The notes under the pieces were generated by a model. The model was not told the DNA's origin. It was given only the letters and a program-made list of their open reading frames with translations, and searched no databases. 37,190 nt of DNA from contig JAICMO010000012.1 of assembly GCA_025929185.1 (NCBI GenBank), positions 1-37,190 on the forward strand, read 5' to 3'. The DNA comes from Pseudolabrys sp. (GTDB lineage: Bacteria; Pseudomonadota; Alphaproteobacteria; Rhizobiales; Xanthobacteraceae). The position numbers were made by a program, and so were the translations under genes. Below, one piece after another: positions 25,391 through 34,137 of this stretch. The first letter of the stretch is position 1. Each line of letters begins with the position of its first letter.

Positions 25391-25465
25391 GGTGGAGCCA
25401 GGCGGGATCGAACCGCCGACCTCCTGCATGCCATGCAGGCGCTCTCCCAGCTGAGCTATGGCCCC
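25390..25465 (-). tRNA. tRNA-Ala (anticodon GGC)
   Basis: A 76-nt cloverleaf on the minus strand. The acceptor GGGGCCA pairs with TGGCTCC (one G-U pair), the D-stem is GCTC/GAGC, the anticodon stem-loop is CCTGC-ATGGCAT-GCAGG giving GGC, the T-arm is GGCGG-TTCGATC-CCGCC, and the CCA end is encoded. Confidence 0.97.
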
Positions 25466-25472
25466 GTTCAGG

Positions 25473-25560
25473 TATCAGCAATCAGGTATCAGTGATCAGG
25501 ATAGCGCACTTTCCGATAATTGATTACCTGACGCCTGATTACTGATAGCTGCTAATCAGC
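25473..25560. repeat. Short ATCAGG/CCTGAT repeats between tRNA-Ala and the FYDLN gene
   Basis: CAGGTATCAG occurs twice (starting about 25469 and 25484), with nearby TGATCAGG, and inverted forms CCTGATTACTGATA follow at about 25534. An extended imperfect palindrome could form and act as a transcription barrier downstream of the FYDLN gene. Confidence 0.5.
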
Positions 25561-25969
25561 CCTCTTCCTCTTTCGGAATGCCCTCGCCGATGATGTCGGT
25601 CACGTCGGCGTCGCCTTCCTCTTCCTCCTCGATGAAGGCCGCATCGTCCATGCTCTCGTCGATCTCGACTTCGTCCTCGCCTTCCGCCGCGGCAGCTTCC
25701 GCAGGGGCCGGCTTTTTACCCTGTTGTTCGGCCTCGGCATCCTCGAGCGAAACAAATTCGGCCTCTGCGGTCTCCGGCACGATGGTTTCTGCGGCTGCCG
25801 CGGGACGGGGCACAACGGCTGCCGGTTCGGGCTTCGCACGCACCGGCGCCACGACGATCGGCACGACCTTGCCGGTGTACGGCGAGATCACGGGCGTCTT
25901 GTTGAGGTCATAGAACTTGCGCCCGGTATCGGGACAAACGCGTTTGGTGCCGAGCTCTGGTTTCGCCAC
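25556..25969 (-). CDS. FYDLN acid-domain protein (TIGR02300 family)
   Basis: A 137-residue protein; the GTG at 25969 is preceded by GAGGAA and gives the family N-terminus (M)AKPELGTKRVCPDTGRKFYDLNKTPVISPYTG split in two blocks. After this ~35-residue module the protein is a low-complexity Ala/Pro then strongly acidic tail (EGEDEVEIDESMDD, EEEEEGDADV). Function unknown; the family is restricted to alphaproteobacteria. It is divergent from aroA, its usual neighbour in Rhizobiales. The open frame upstream of the GTG has no support. Confidence 0.9.
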   Translation of the reverse strand: MAKPELGTKRVCPDTGRKFYDLNKTPVISPYTGKVVPIVVAPVRAKPEPAAVVPRPAAAAETIVPETAEAEFVSLEDAEAEQQGKKPAPAEAAAAEGEDEVEIDESMDDAAFIEEEEEGDADVTDIIGEGIPKEEEG

Positions 25970-26126
25970 GGACTGGGTTCCTCGGAAAAGGTCTAGAAAT
26001 CGGTGCTTCACTTGGCTAGTTGCGCCGCCGCTGTCAATAGCGCCCGGGCGCAGAAATGCCGTTGCATCGGATGACGCCGCGCATGAGCGCGTGGTAGGAG
26101 GGCGAATACTTTAAGGATACCGGCCG

Positions 26127-27461
26127 GTGAATGCTGCTGCTCCGATGCCATTGACCGCCCGATGCGGCGGGCCCCTGCACGGCCGCGTTCGCGTGCCGGG
26201 CGATAAGTCGATTTCGCACCGCGCCCTCGTTCTTGCCGCGCTCACGGTCGGCGAGACCCGCATCAGCGGCTTGCTCGAAGGCGAGGACGTTCTTCGTACA
26301 GCGGCCGCTATAGGTGCGCTCGGCGCGAGCGTGGAGCGCGGCGCCGACGGCGTCTGGCTCGTCCATGGCGTGGGCGTTGGCGGCTTCCGCGAGCCGGCGA
26401 GCACGCTCGATTTCGGCAATTCCGGCACCGGCTGCCGCCTGGCGCTCGGCGCGGTCGCCGGATCGCCGATCACGGCCACCTTCGATGGCGATGCCTCGCT
26501 GCGCAAGCGGCCGATGCGGCGCATTCTCGATCCGCTTGAAAGAATGGGTGCGCGCGTCACGGGCGCGGCGGAGGGAGGCCTGTTGCCGATCATATTGCAT
26601 GGCGCGGTGGACCCGATCCCGATCATTTACGAATCCCCGGTGTCGTCCGCGCAATTGAAGTCGGCGGTGCTGTTGGCAGGCCTTTCGGCGCCGGGCGAAA
26701 CGACCGTGATCGAGGCCGAGGCGACCCGCGACCACACCGAACGCATGCTCAAACATTTTGGCGCGAAGGTCGCGAGCAAGCCGCATGGCGATCACGGCCG
26801 CCGCATTACGCTGCATGGACAGCCGGAGCTCGAGCCGGCGTCCGTCGTCGTGCCGGCCGATCCGTCCTCTGCGGCGTTTCCGATCGCCGCGGCGCTAATC
26901 GTACCGGGCTCGGACGTGACGCTCGAGGCTGTGATGACCAATCCGCTGCGCACCGGTCTGCTGACGACGTTGCGTCAGATGGGTGCGACGATCGAGGCGC
27001 TGGAAACCCGCGACGACGGGGGTGAAGAAGTAGCCGATCTCCGCGTGACGGCATCACAGTTGCGCGCCGTCGACGTGCCGCCTGAGCGCGCTCCGTCGAT
27101 GATCGATGAATATCCGATTCTTGCGGTGATCGCTTCATTCGCAGAAGGCGCAACACGCATGCGCGGCCTGAAAGAACTGCGCGTGAAAGAATCCGATCGC
27201 CTGGCGGCGACGGCGGACATGCTGCGCGTCAACGGCGTTGAGATCGAAATCGATGGCGACGATCTCATCGTCAACGGCAAAGGCCGCCCGGCGGGCGGCG
27301 GCGTCGTTGCCACGCATATGGATCACCGCATCGCGATGTCGGCGCTGGTGATGGGCTTGGCGAGCGAGAATGCCGTGCAAATCGACGACAGCTCCTTTAT
27401 CGCCACGAGCTTCCCCGGCTTCACCGAGCTGATGCGCTCGCTCGGCGCGGACCTGGCATGA
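26127..27461 (+). CDS. aroA: 3-phosphoshikimate 1-carboxyvinyltransferase (EPSP synthase)
   Basis: A 444-residue EPSP synthase with a GTG start and AAGGA nine nt upstream. It transfers enolpyruvyl from PEP to shikimate-3-phosphate in chorismate synthesis. Visible blocks are [59 protein letters not shown] (catalytic Asp), [16 protein letters not shown] and [14 protein letters not shown]. The sequence groups with the CP4-like class by RPMxR and TRDHTE blocks, but the residue where CP4 has alanine (NAATG) is glycine here (NSGTG), so glyphosate tolerance is not predicted. It leads the aroA-cmk-rpsA cluster. Confidence 0.97.
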   Translation: MNAAAPMPLTARCGGPLHGRVRVPGDKSISHRALVLAALTVGETRISGLLEGEDVLRTAAAIGALGASVERGADGVWLVHGVGVGGFREPASTLDFGNSGTGCRLALGAVAGSPITATFDGDASLRKRPMRRILDPLERMGARVTGAAEGGLLPIILHGAVDPIPIIYESPVSSAQLKSAVLLAGLSAPGETTVIEAEATRDHTERMLKHFGAKVASKPHGDHGRRITLHGQPELEPASVVVPADPSSAAFPIAAALIVPGSDVTLEAVMTNPLRTGLLTTLRQMGATIEALETRDDGGEEVADLRVTASQLRAVDVPPERAPSMIDEYPILAVIASFAEGATRMRGLKELRVKESDRLAATADMLRVNGVEIEIDGDDLIVNGKGRPAGGGVVATHMDHRIAMSALVMGLASENAVQIDDSSFIATSFPGFTELMRSLGADLA

Positions 27462-27471
27462 TCGCCGCTTC

Positions 27472-27552
27472 TTTCTTACCCGTCCCCCTGCAAGGAGGAG
27501 CTTCGCTCCAGCGATCGATCCTTCCCTTTCAGGGGAGGGAAAAGGAAGAAAG
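27472..27552. repeat. GC/purine-rich repeat between aroA and cmk, carrying the cmk ribosome-binding site
   Basis: An inverted GGAG-AGCTTCGCT-CTCC-like core is followed by CTTTCAGGGGAGGGAAAAGG immediately before the cmk ATG. The 3' end is near-identical in layout to the repeat before trpB. Confidence 0.65.
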
Positions 27553-28191
27553 ATGATCATCGCCATCGACGGGCCGGCGGCGTCCGGCAAGGGCACGCTC
27601 GGCAAACGTCTCGCCGCGCATTACGGCCTGCGCCATCTCGACACCGGCTTGATCTATCGCGCGGTTGCGAAGGCGGTACTCGATCGTGGAGCCCGCCCGG
27701 ACGATCCGGTTGCTGCGGTCAGTGCTGCGCGCGCGCTCGATCCGTCGAGCTTCGACGAAGCGACGCTCAAGACGCATGCCGTCGGCGAAGCGGCCTCCAT
27801 TGTCTCTGCCATTCCCGAACTGCGCGCTGTCTTGGTCGATTTCCAACGTGACTTCGCGGCGCAGCCGCCCGGTGCAGTGTTGGACGGCCGTGATATTGGC
27901 ACAGTGATCTGTCCGGATGCGGACGTGAAGATCTACGTGACCGCGGCGCCGGAGGCGCGCGCCCGCCGACGAGTCGCCGAATACAAGGCGCAGGGACGCG
28001 ATATCGACGAGGCCACTGTGCTCGCCGACATTCACAAGCGCGACAAGCGCGACAGTAACCGTGCTGCTGCGCCGCTGAGACAAGCGGCGGACGCGCACTT
28101 GCTGGATACCACCCATTTGGGTATAGACGCGACTATCCGGGCCGCCATCGACATCGTCGAGGCCGTCCGAGCGGGCCGAGGGCGCGGTTAA
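27553..28191 (+). CDS. cmk: (d)CMP kinase
   Basis: A 212-residue NMP kinase that phosphorylates CMP and dCMP with ATP, recycling CMP from RNA decay and phospholipid synthesis. The P-loop is at residues 7-15 (GPAASGKGT), then [42 protein letters not shown] and [14 protein letters not shown]. It is slightly shorter than E. coli Cmk but complete. It lies between aroA and rpsA in the order conserved across proteobacteria. Its Shine-Dalgarno (GGAGGGAAAAGGAAG) belongs to the repeat at 27472-27552. Confidence 0.97.
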   Translation: MIIAIDGPAASGKGTLGKRLAAHYGLRHLDTGLIYRAVAKAVLDRGARPDDPVAAVSAARALDPSSFDEATLKTHAVGEAASIVSAIPELRAVLVDFQRDFAAQPPGAVLDGRDIGTVICPDADVKIYVTAAPEARARRRVAEYKAQGRDIDEATVLADIHKRDKRDSNRAAAPLRQAADAHLLDTTHLGIDATIRAAIDIVEAVRAGRGRG

Positions 28192-28260
28192 CCGCCTCTC
28201 GTTGTTGGAGGACAAGGCCCCGCTCGGCCTCTGCGTGAAGCGCGTCCGAAACAAACCATC

Positions 28261-28345
28261 GTTCAAAAAGCACGGTTTCTGCGCCGGCACCCGGGAATCC
28301 GGGGCCGCCGTCGGTCTTGCGGACCTTCGGCCCGCGCTTTTGAAC
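28261..28345 (+). promoter_or_regulatory. Structured rpsA leader with alternative hairpins
   Basis: An outer stem GTTCAAAAAGC (28261-28271) / GCTTTTGAAC (28336-28345, one bulged A) encloses two competing hairpins. CCCGG-GAAT-CCGGG (28290-28303) shares bases with GGGCCG (28302-28307) / CGGCCC (28328-28333), whose loop holds GGTC/GACC. The second is followed by GCGCTTTT, a weak terminator-like end. It lies 40 bp upstream of the rpsA start. Confidence 0.5.
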
Positions 28346-28384
28346 GCCATTCCAACCCGCCGGCGCTCGCACATAGGAGATTAC

Positions 28385-30103
28385 ATGGCCACCGCTGCTG
28401 CACCCTCGCGTGAAGACTTCGCCGCAATGCTTGAAGAGTCGTTCTCCCAAGGCGGTACCCCTTCGGAAGGCACCGTCGTCAAGGGTAAGGTCGTCGGGAT
28501 CGAGAAGGACATGGCCGTCATCGACGTTGGCGCAAAAACCGAAGGCCGTGTCGCGATGCGCGAGTTCGCGGCTCCGGGCCGGCAGCCCGACATCAAGATT
28601 GGCGATACCGTCGAGGTTTATCTGGAGCGTGTCGAGAACGCGCTCGGCGAAGCGGTGCTCTCGCGCGACAAGGCGCGCCGCGAAGAGAGCTGGGGCAAGC
28701 TGGAAAAAGCGTTCAATGCCAATGAGAAGGTCAGCGGCGTCATCTTCAATCAGGTCAAGGGCGGCTTCACGGTCGATCTCGATGGGGCGGTGGCCTTCCT
28801 GCCGCGCTCGCAAGTCGACATTCGCCCGATCCGCGATGTTTCTCCGTTGATGAACGTGCCGCAGCCGTTCCAGATTCTGAAAATGGATCGCCGCCGCGGC
28901 AACATCGTCGTCTCCCGTCGCACGGTGCTGGAAGAGACGCGCGCCGAGCAACGCCAGGAGCTGGTGCAGAACCTCGAAGAGGGGCAGGTCATCGACGGCG
29001 TGGTCAAGAACATCACCGACTACGGGGCGTTCGTCGATCTCGGCGGCATCGATGGATTGCTGCATGTCACCGACATTGCGTGGCGCCGCGTCAATCACCC
29101 GACCGAGGTGCTCAACATCGGCCAGCAGGTGAAGGTCAAGATCATCAAGATCAATCACGAGACGCACCGCATCTCGCTCGGCATGAAGCAGCTGCTCGAC
29201 GATCCGTGGCAGGGCATCGAAGGCAAATTCCCGGTCGGCGCGCGCTTCAAGGGTCGCGTGACCAACATCACCGACTATGGGGCGTTCGTCGAGCTGGAGC
29301 CCGGGATCGAGGGGCTGATCCACGTTTCCGAAATGTCGTGGACCAAGAAGAACGTTCATCCCGGCAAGATCGTCTCCACGTCACAGGAAGTCGAAGTGCA
29401 GGTGCTCGAAGTCGATCCGGTCAAACGCCGGATTTCGCTCGGCCTCAAGCAGACCATGCGCAATCCGTGGGAGGTGTTCGTCGAAAAGCACCCGCCGGGC
29501 TCGACGGTCGAAGGCGAGGTCAAGAACAAGACCGAGTTCGGCCTGTTCCTCGGCCTCGACGGCGACGTGGACGGCATGGTGCATCTGTCCGACCTCGACT
29601 GGAAGCGTCCCGGCGAGCAGGTGATCGAGGAATACAAGAAGGGCGACGTGGTGAAGGCGCAGGTTCTCGATGTCGACGTCGAGAAGGAGCGCATCTCGCT
29701 GGGCATCAAGCAGCTCGCCGGCGATCCGATGGCGAGCGGTGCGGCGGGAGAACTGAAGAAGGGTTCCGTCGTCACCTGCGAAGTCACCAAGATCGAGGAG
29801 AACGGCCTCGAAGTGAGCATCGTCGGGACGGAGCTTGCCGCCTACGTCAAGCGCGGCGATCTCGCGCGCGACCGCGCCGATCAACGCACAGACCGTTTCC
29901 AGGTCGGCCAGAAGTTCGACGCTCGCGTTACCCAGTTCGACCGCAAGACTCACAAGGTCTCGGTGTCGATCAAGGCGCTGGAAGTCGCCGAGGAGAAGGA
30001 GGCCATCGCGCAATATGGCTCCTCGGACTCGGGCGCCACCTTGGGCGACATTCTCGGCACCGCGCTCAAGCAGCGCACGGAGAAAGAGAAAGCGGACGAA
30101 TAG
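28385..30103 (+). CDS. rpsA: 30S ribosomal protein S1
   Basis: A 572-residue S1 with ATG at 28385 and AGGAG seven nt upstream. Six S1 RNA-binding repeats follow each other; the start of each is recognisable (GTVVKGKVVGIEKDMAVIDVG; VSGVIFNQVKGGFTVDL; DGVVKNITDYGAFVDLGGIDG; KGRVTNITDYGAFVELEPGIEG; EGEVKNKTEFGLFLGLDGDVDG; VTCEVTKIEENGLEVSIVG). Repeats 1-2 bind the ribosome, 3-6 bind mRNA upstream of the Shine-Dalgarno. S1 represses its own mRNA in E. coli, and the hairpin-rich leader here could serve the same end. An in-frame opening back to 28202 is rejected as read-through of the leader. Confidence 0.97.
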   Translation: MATAAAPSREDFAAMLEESFSQGGTPSEGTVVKGKVVGIEKDMAVIDVGAKTEGRVAMREFAAPGRQPDIKIGDTVEVYLERVENALGEAVLSRDKARREESWGKLEKAFNANEKVSGVIFNQVKGGFTVDLDGAVAFLPRSQVDIRPIRDVSPLMNVPQPFQILKMDRRRGNIVVSRRTVLEETRAEQRQELVQNLEEGQVIDGVVKNITDYGAFVDLGGIDGLLHVTDIAWRRVNHPTEVLNIGQQVKVKIIKINHETHRISLGMKQLLDDPWQGIEGKFPVGARFKGRVTNITDYGAFVELEPGIEGLIHVSEMSWTKKNVHPGKIVSTSQEVEVQVLEVDPVKRRISLGLKQTMRNPWEVFVEKHPPGSTVEGEVKNKTEFGLFLGLDGDVDGMVHLSDLDWKRPGEQVIEEYKKGDVVKAQVLDVDVEKERISLGIKQLAGDPMASGAAGELKKGSVVTCEVTKIEENGLEVSIVGTELAAYVKRGDLARDRADQRTDRFQVGQKFDARVTQFDRKTHKVSVSIKALEVAEEKEAIAQYGSSDSGATLGDILGTALKQRTEKEKADE

Positions 30104-30267
30104 GCATATTACGTTTGCACCCGCGGCCGGCATGGTCCACGGCGATTGTGGGGCTGCCGGGCGCGGACCTATATTCGACAACATTGGATTCGTTTGTATT
30201 CGTCTCGAATTAAAGGCGTGCCGATAAGCACGTGCGCCATCGGCCAGATCAACGGGAGCGCAAAACT

Positions 30268-31251
30268 ATGTCGCTCGACGCGGATACCATCGTCGACCGT
30301 CGCCGCATGCGGCGAAAGCTCACTTTCTGGCGCGTAACCGCCATCGTCATTGCGGTGCTGGCGATTGTGGGGGCCGGTGTGGTGCTCGCCCCGCGGACCG
30401 CGGTCATGAGAGAGGCGGGAGGCGGCGGCTACATTGCCCGCGTCAAGATCGAAGGCTTGATCCGCGACAATCAGGACCGGGTGGAGGCGCTCGATCGCCT
30501 TGCCAAATCAAGCGCGCGGGCGGTGATCGTGCACGTGGATAGCCCTGGCGGCACGACGGCGGGCTCGCAGGAACTGTTCGACTCGCTCCGCGCGCTGCAA
30601 GCGAAGAAGCCGATGGTGGTGGTGGTCGATGGCCTCGCCGCGTCGGGCGCTTACATCGCGGCCATGTCGGCCGACCACATCATTGCGCGCGACACCTCGC
30701 TGGTCGGCTCGATCGGCGTTCTTTTCCAGTTCCCCAACTTTACCGAGGTCCTCAAAACGATCGGCATCAAGGTTGAGGAAATCAAATCGTCGCCGCTGAA
30801 AGCCTCGCCGAATGGCTTCGAGCCGACCAGCCCCGAGGCACGCGCCGCCATCGAGTCGCTTATCAAGGATTCCTATGTCTGGTTCAAAGGTCTGGTGAAG
30901 AATCGCCGGCACATGGACGATGAAGAGCTTACGCGCGTTTCCGATGGGCGCGTTTTCACCGGCCGGCAGGCCGTTGGCCTCAAGCTGATCGACGCTCTCG
31001 GCAACGAAAAGACCGCATTGGCATGGCTGCAAAGCGCCAAGAAGGTTCCGGCCGATACGCCGGTCCGCGATTATTCGCTCAAGCCCCGCTTTGGCGACCT
31101 GACCTTCCTGCACGTGGCCGCCTGGATGTTCGAGGCTGTGGGACTGAAAACGGTGGCACACCGCGTGGAAGCTTGGAGCGCGGTGCAGTCCGTCGAACGG
31201 CTGAACCTTGACGGGCTTTTGGCGCTTTGGCACCCTTCACTCTCCAACTGA
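30268..31251 (+). CDS. sppA: Signal peptide peptidase SppA (short form)
   Basis: A 327-residue membrane-anchored serine protease of the short (single-domain) SppA type. A basic cytoplasmic N-terminus precedes one transmembrane helix (about 20-41, WRVTAIVIAVLAIVGAGVVL). The catalytic domain has HVDSPGGTTAGSQELFDSL, the nucleophile Ser126 in GLAASGAYIAA, and the general base Lys178 in KSSPLKASPNGFEP. It degrades cleaved signal peptides in the membrane as an oligomer. The ATG at 30268 has GGGAG upstream; the earlier in-frame opening at 30232 has no support. It lies 12 bp before ihfB in an order conserved in Rhizobiales. Confidence 0.95.
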   Translation: MSLDADTIVDRRRMRRKLTFWRVTAIVIAVLAIVGAGVVLAPRTAVMREAGGGGYIARVKIEGLIRDNQDRVEALDRLAKSSARAVIVHVDSPGGTTAGSQELFDSLRALQAKKPMVVVVDGLAASGAYIAAMSADHIIARDTSLVGSIGVLFQFPNFTEVLKTIGIKVEEIKSSPLKASPNGFEPTSPEARAAIESLIKDSYVWFKGLVKNRRHMDDEELTRVSDGRVFTGRQAVGLKLIDALGNEKTALAWLQSAKKVPADTPVRDYSLKPRFGDLTFLHVAAWMFEAVGLKTVAHRVEAWSAVQSVERLNLDGLLALWHPSLSN

Positions 31252-31263
31252 GGACGGTGTCTT

Positions 31264-31554
31264 ATGATCAAGTCAGAGCTGGTCCAACACATCGCCGCCC
31301 AGAACCCGCATCTTTATCAGCGCGACGTGGAAAACATCGTCAACGCGATCCTGAACGAGATCACGGCTGCCATGGCCAAAGGCGATCGCGTCGAGTTGCG
31401 CGGCTTTGGGGCATTCTCAGTCAAGCATCGACCGGCGCGCACCGGCCGCAACCCGCGGACGGGCGCGCACGTTTCCGTCGAGCAGAAGTCGGTGCCGTTC
31501 TTCAAGACGGGCAAGGAAATGCGCGAGCGCTTGAACAAGAACGGGGCGGCTTAG
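31264..31554 (+). CDS. ihfB: Integration host factor subunit beta
   Basis: A 96-residue DNABII protein. [19 protein letters not shown] forms the dimerisation helices, [17 protein letters not shown] the beta saddle, and GRNPRTG at 61-67 is the DNA-intercalating loop with Pro64. With IhfA it bends DNA sharply, which matters for sigma-54 promoters, recombination and replication. It is the third gene of the rpsA-sppA-ihfB set. A GGCCGGG-CTTGT-CCCGGCC hairpin follows about 40 bp after the stop. Confidence 0.97.
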   Translation: MIKSELVQHIAAQNPHLYQRDVENIVNAILNEITAAMAKGDRVELRGFGAFSVKHRPARTGRNPRTGAHVSVEQKSVPFFKTGKEMRERLNKNGAA

Positions 31555-31592
31555 CTGCCCGTTCACGCATTGGGTGGAGATGCTATTGTCAT

Positions 31593-31620
31593 GGCCGGGC
31601 TTGTCCCGGCCGTTTCGTTT
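31593..31620 (+). terminator. Terminator-like palindrome after ihfB, also a member of the GCCGGG repeat family
   Basis: GGCCGGG-CTTGT-CCCGGCC (31593-31611) is followed by GTTTCGTTTT. The T-rich tail makes an intrinsic terminator plausible. The core is the same as in the elements at 35.95 and 36.96 kb. Confidence 0.65.
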
Positions 31621-31636
31621 TGACGAGGCTTGAACG

Positions 31637-32005
31637 GTGTTCCGCAAGATCGTCTCCGCAGTCATCCTGATCCCGCTGGCCGTGATCCTCATCGCTTTCG
31701 CGGTCGCCAACCGGCAGACCGTAACGGTCTCGTTCGATCCGTTCAGCGCCACGCATCCAGCCTACGCAGCGACCCTGCCGCTTTTTGTGCTGATCTTTTT
31801 GTTGGCGATCCTGGGCGTGATCGTCGGCGGAGCCGCTGCCTGGCTCCGCCAAGGCCGCTATCGCCGGGCGGCCCGCAGGATGGATGCCGAGGTGCGGCAG
31901 TTGCATGAGGAAATCGACGCAATGCGCCGGCGTTTCGCCGCCAGCGACGCCGCGCCGGCGGCGGAGCCGAAGTCGGCGCTAACCATTCCTCCGCCGACGG
32001 CCTGA
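31637..32005 (+). CDS. LapA family membrane protein (DUF1049)
   Basis: A 122-residue protein with a GTG start. Two transmembrane helices (about 4-24, KIVSAVILIPLAVILIAFAV, and 46-67, LPLFVLIFLLAILGVIVGGAAA) flank a short loop NRQTVTVSFDPF typical of LapA; a basic coiled-coil follows (RRAARRMDAEVRQLHEEID) and then an Ala/Pro tail. In E. coli LapA/LapB act in lipopolysaccharide assembly control (LpxC turnover); no LapB is visible here, so the role is by family only. It sits between ihfB and trpF. Confidence 0.9.
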   Translation: MFRKIVSAVILIPLAVILIAFAVANRQTVTVSFDPFSATHPAYAATLPLFVLIFLLAILGVIVGGAAAWLRQGRYRRAARRMDAEVRQLHEEIDAMRRRFAASDAAPAAEPKSALTIPPPTA

Positions 32006-32063
32006 TCGAGGTTCCCGACAGCCTTTGCGGGCTGCCGGAGAAGCGGCTAGAACCCCGGCCACA

Positions 32064-32747
32064 ATGCCGTTGCTCGTCAAAATATGCGGCCTGCGAACGC
32101 CGGAAACGCTGGATGTGGCGCTGGAATCGGGCGCCGACATGGTCGGTTTCGTCTTCTTTGCGCCGAGCCCCCGCCACCTCGGGCTGCCGGCCGCGCGCGA
32201 ACTCGGGACGCGCGTGCGTGGCCGCGCGAGAAAGGTGGCGCTCACGGTCGACGCGACCGATGAGATGCTGTTCGATATTGTCGAGGCGCTGAAGCCGGAT
32301 GTGCTGCAATTGCACGGCAGCGAGACGCCGGAGCGCGTGTCGACCGTACGCTCGCGCTTCGGCCTGCCGGTGATGAAGGCGCTTGCGGTCGAAACGCGCT
32401 CCGATCTTTCGCCGATCCGCCTCTACGCCAAGGTCGCCGACCGCATCCTGTTCGATGCGCGTGCGCCGCAGGATGCGACCCGACCGGGCGGTCTTGGCAA
32501 ACGCTTCGATTGGACGCTGCTGAAGGACATCGATCCGGAAATTTCGTTCATGCTTTCCGGCGGGCTCGACGCACGCAATGTTGCCGAGGCGCTTCGCATC
32601 ACGCGGGCGTCCGCGGTCGATGTCTCCTCTGGCGTGGAGCGCAAGCCCGGCGTGAAAGACCTCGACAAGATCCGCGCCTTTATCCGTGCCGCGCGGCAGA
32701 TGGATGTCATGGACCTCGGCGCGCCGAATGTCGTGAGCCGCGCATGA
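32064..32747 (+). CDS. trpF: Phosphoribosylanthranilate isomerase
   Basis: A 227-residue TIM-barrel enzyme that isomerises N-(5-phosphoribosyl)anthranilate to CdRP in tryptophan synthesis. The ATG at 32064 (MPLLVKICGLRTPETL) gives catalytic Cys8; other blocks are VGFVFFAPSPRHL, LQLHGSETPERV, ILFDARAP (Asp as general acid) and FMLSGGLDARNVAEAL with the phosphate-binding SAVDVSSGVE. The start has no obvious Shine-Dalgarno. The C-terminus extends by about 12 residues past the last barrel helix. First of the trpF-trpB-(gap)-trpA set. Confidence 0.96.
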   Translation: MPLLVKICGLRTPETLDVALESGADMVGFVFFAPSPRHLGLPAARELGTRVRGRARKVALTVDATDEMLFDIVEALKPDVLQLHGSETPERVSTVRSRFGLPVMKALAVETRSDLSPIRLYAKVADRILFDARAPQDATRPGGLGKRFDWTLLKDIDPEISFMLSGGLDARNVAEALRITRASAVDVSSGVERKPGVKDLDKIRAFIRAARQMDVMDLGAPNVVSRA

Positions 32748-32762
32748 ATAACGGCAGCTTTC

Positions 32763-32910
32763 TAGTCCCTCGCCCTAAAAGGGGGAGGGTGGCGAGTGAA
32801 GCGAGCCGGGTGGTGGTCGGGCCAAAGGAAAAAAAACGACCCAACCCCGCCCGCGCTCGCTACGCTCTCGCGTGCGACGCTGCCGTTTCAGGGAAGGGAT
32901 CAGGAAAGAA
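32763..32910. repeat. GC-rich repeat between trpF and trpB, carrying the trpB ribosome-binding site
   Basis: CCCTCGCCC-TAAAA-GGGGGAGGG begins the element (hairpin), then GC-rich inverted segments follow (GGCGAGTGAAGCGAGC ... CGCGCTCGCTACGC), ending with TTTCAGGGAAGGGATCAGGA right before the trpB ATG. The last segment parallels the repeat before cmk. Confidence 0.7.
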
Positions 32911-34134
32911 ATGCGCGTGACGGTGCAGCAGCCAAACTCATTCCGCACCGGCCCCGACGAACGCGGGCATTTCGGCATCTATGGCGGCCGCTTCGTCGCC
33001 GAGACCTTGATGCCGCTCATTCTCGCTCTGGAAAAAGCGTACGGCGAGGCGAAAGCCGATCCGCAGTTTCAAAAGGAGATGGATGCGTATCTTGCAACTT
33101 ACGTCGGCCGCCCGTCGCCGCTTTATTTTGCCGAGCGCCTGACCGCGCACTGCGGCGGCGCGAAAATCTATTTCAAACGCGAGGAGCTGAATCACACCGG
33201 CGCGCACAAAGTGAACAATGTACTCGGCCAGATCATGCTGGCGAAACGCATGGGCAAGACGCGCATCATCGCGGAGACCGGCGCCGGCATGCATGGCGTC
33301 GCCACGGCGACGCTGTGCGCGAAGTTCGGCCTGCCGTGCATCGTTTACATGGGCGCCATCGATGTCGAGCGGCAGAAGCCGAACGTGCTGCGCATGAAGA
33401 TTCTCGGCGCCGAGGTGCGCGCGGTTGAATCGGGCTCGCGCACGCTCAAGGATGCGATGAACGAAGCCTTGCGCGATTGGGTGACGAACGTCGCCGATAC
33501 TTTTTACTGCATCGGCACAGTGGCCGGCCCGCATCCTTACCCCGCGATGGTGCGCGATTTCCAATGCGTCATCGGCCGCGAAACCCGCGACCAGATGCAG
33601 GCCACCGAAGGGCGTCTGCCGGATTCGCTCATCGCCTGTATCGGCGGCGGCTCCAATGCCATGGGGCTTTTCCACCCGTTTCTCGACGAGCGTGCGATCG
33701 AAATCTACGGCGTCGAAGCGGCCGGCCATGGATTGAAGTCGGGCAAGCACGCCGCGTCCGTTGCCGGCGGCAAGCCTGGCGTCTTGCACGGCAACCGCAC
33801 CTATCTGCTGATGAACGGCGACGGGCAAATCGACGAAGCGCATTCGATTTCCGCCGGCCTCGATTATCCCGGCATTGGACCTGAGCACGCCTGGCTCAAG
33901 GACATGGGCCGCGTGACGTTCTTGTCGGCAACCGATGATGAAGCCGTCGCCGCGTTTCAGCTGTGCAGCAAACTTGAAGGTATTATCCCGGCGCTGGAGC
34001 CGGCGCATGCGCTGGCGAAGGTACTCGAACTCGCGCCGCAAAAGCCGAGGGGCCATTTAATGGTGGTCAATCTTTCCGGTCGCGGCGACAAGGACCTCGA
34101 TTCGGTAGCGCGGTATCTGGAGCGCCGGTCCTAG
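32911..34134 (+). CDS. trpB: Tryptophan synthase beta chain
   Basis: A 407-residue PLP enzyme joining indole and serine. The ATG at 32911 is chosen over an in-frame opening at 32872 that lies within the repeat. PLP-lysine is Lys100 in [15 protein letters not shown]. Other hallmarks are [19 protein letters not shown], the phosphate loop [44 protein letters not shown] and LSGRGDKD near the end. It is a TrpB1-type protein, so it should pair with TrpA. Unusually, trpA does not follow directly: an antisense gene starts three bases after the trpB stop. Confidence 0.97.
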   Translation: MRVTVQQPNSFRTGPDERGHFGIYGGRFVAETLMPLILALEKAYGEAKADPQFQKEMDAYLATYVGRPSPLYFAERLTAHCGGAKIYFKREELNHTGAHKVNNVLGQIMLAKRMGKTRIIAETGAGMHGVATATLCAKFGLPCIVYMGAIDVERQKPNVLRMKILGAEVRAVESGSRTLKDAMNEALRDWVTNVADTFYCIGTVAGPHPYPAMVRDFQCVIGRETRDQMQATEGRLPDSLIACIGGGSNAMGLFHPFLDERAIEIYGVEAAGHGLKSGKHAASVAGGKPGVLHGNRTYLLMNGDGQIDEAHSISAGLDYPGIGPEHAWLKDMGRVTFLSATDDEAVAAFQLCSKLEGIIPALEPAHALAKVLELAPQKPRGHLMVVNLSGRGDKDLDSVARYLERRS

Positions 34135-34137
34135 CGG

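Noticed and set aside
25061-27461. tRNA-Ala region as an integrated genomic island or prophage
   Set aside because: No integrase, no repeated tRNA 3' end within the window, and the downstream genes (FYDLN, aroA, cmk) keep the usual chromosomal order.
28202-28384. N-terminal extension of S1 by 61 residues
   Set aside because: The frame is open through the structured leader by chance; the ATG at 28385 has AGGAG and gives the family N-terminus.
28133-29359. Long antisense open frame across the cmk end and rpsA
   Set aside because: Shadow of the repetitive S1 coding sequence; the translation is low-complexity and has no family resemblance.
30104-30267. Small gene between rpsA and sppA (start near 30133)
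   Set aside because: About 30 codons without a Shine-Dalgarno or a recognisable product; more likely the sppA upstream region.
32938-34056. Long antisense open frame inside trpB
   Set aside because: Arg/Ala/His-rich translation without motifs; it mirrors the trpB codon pattern.
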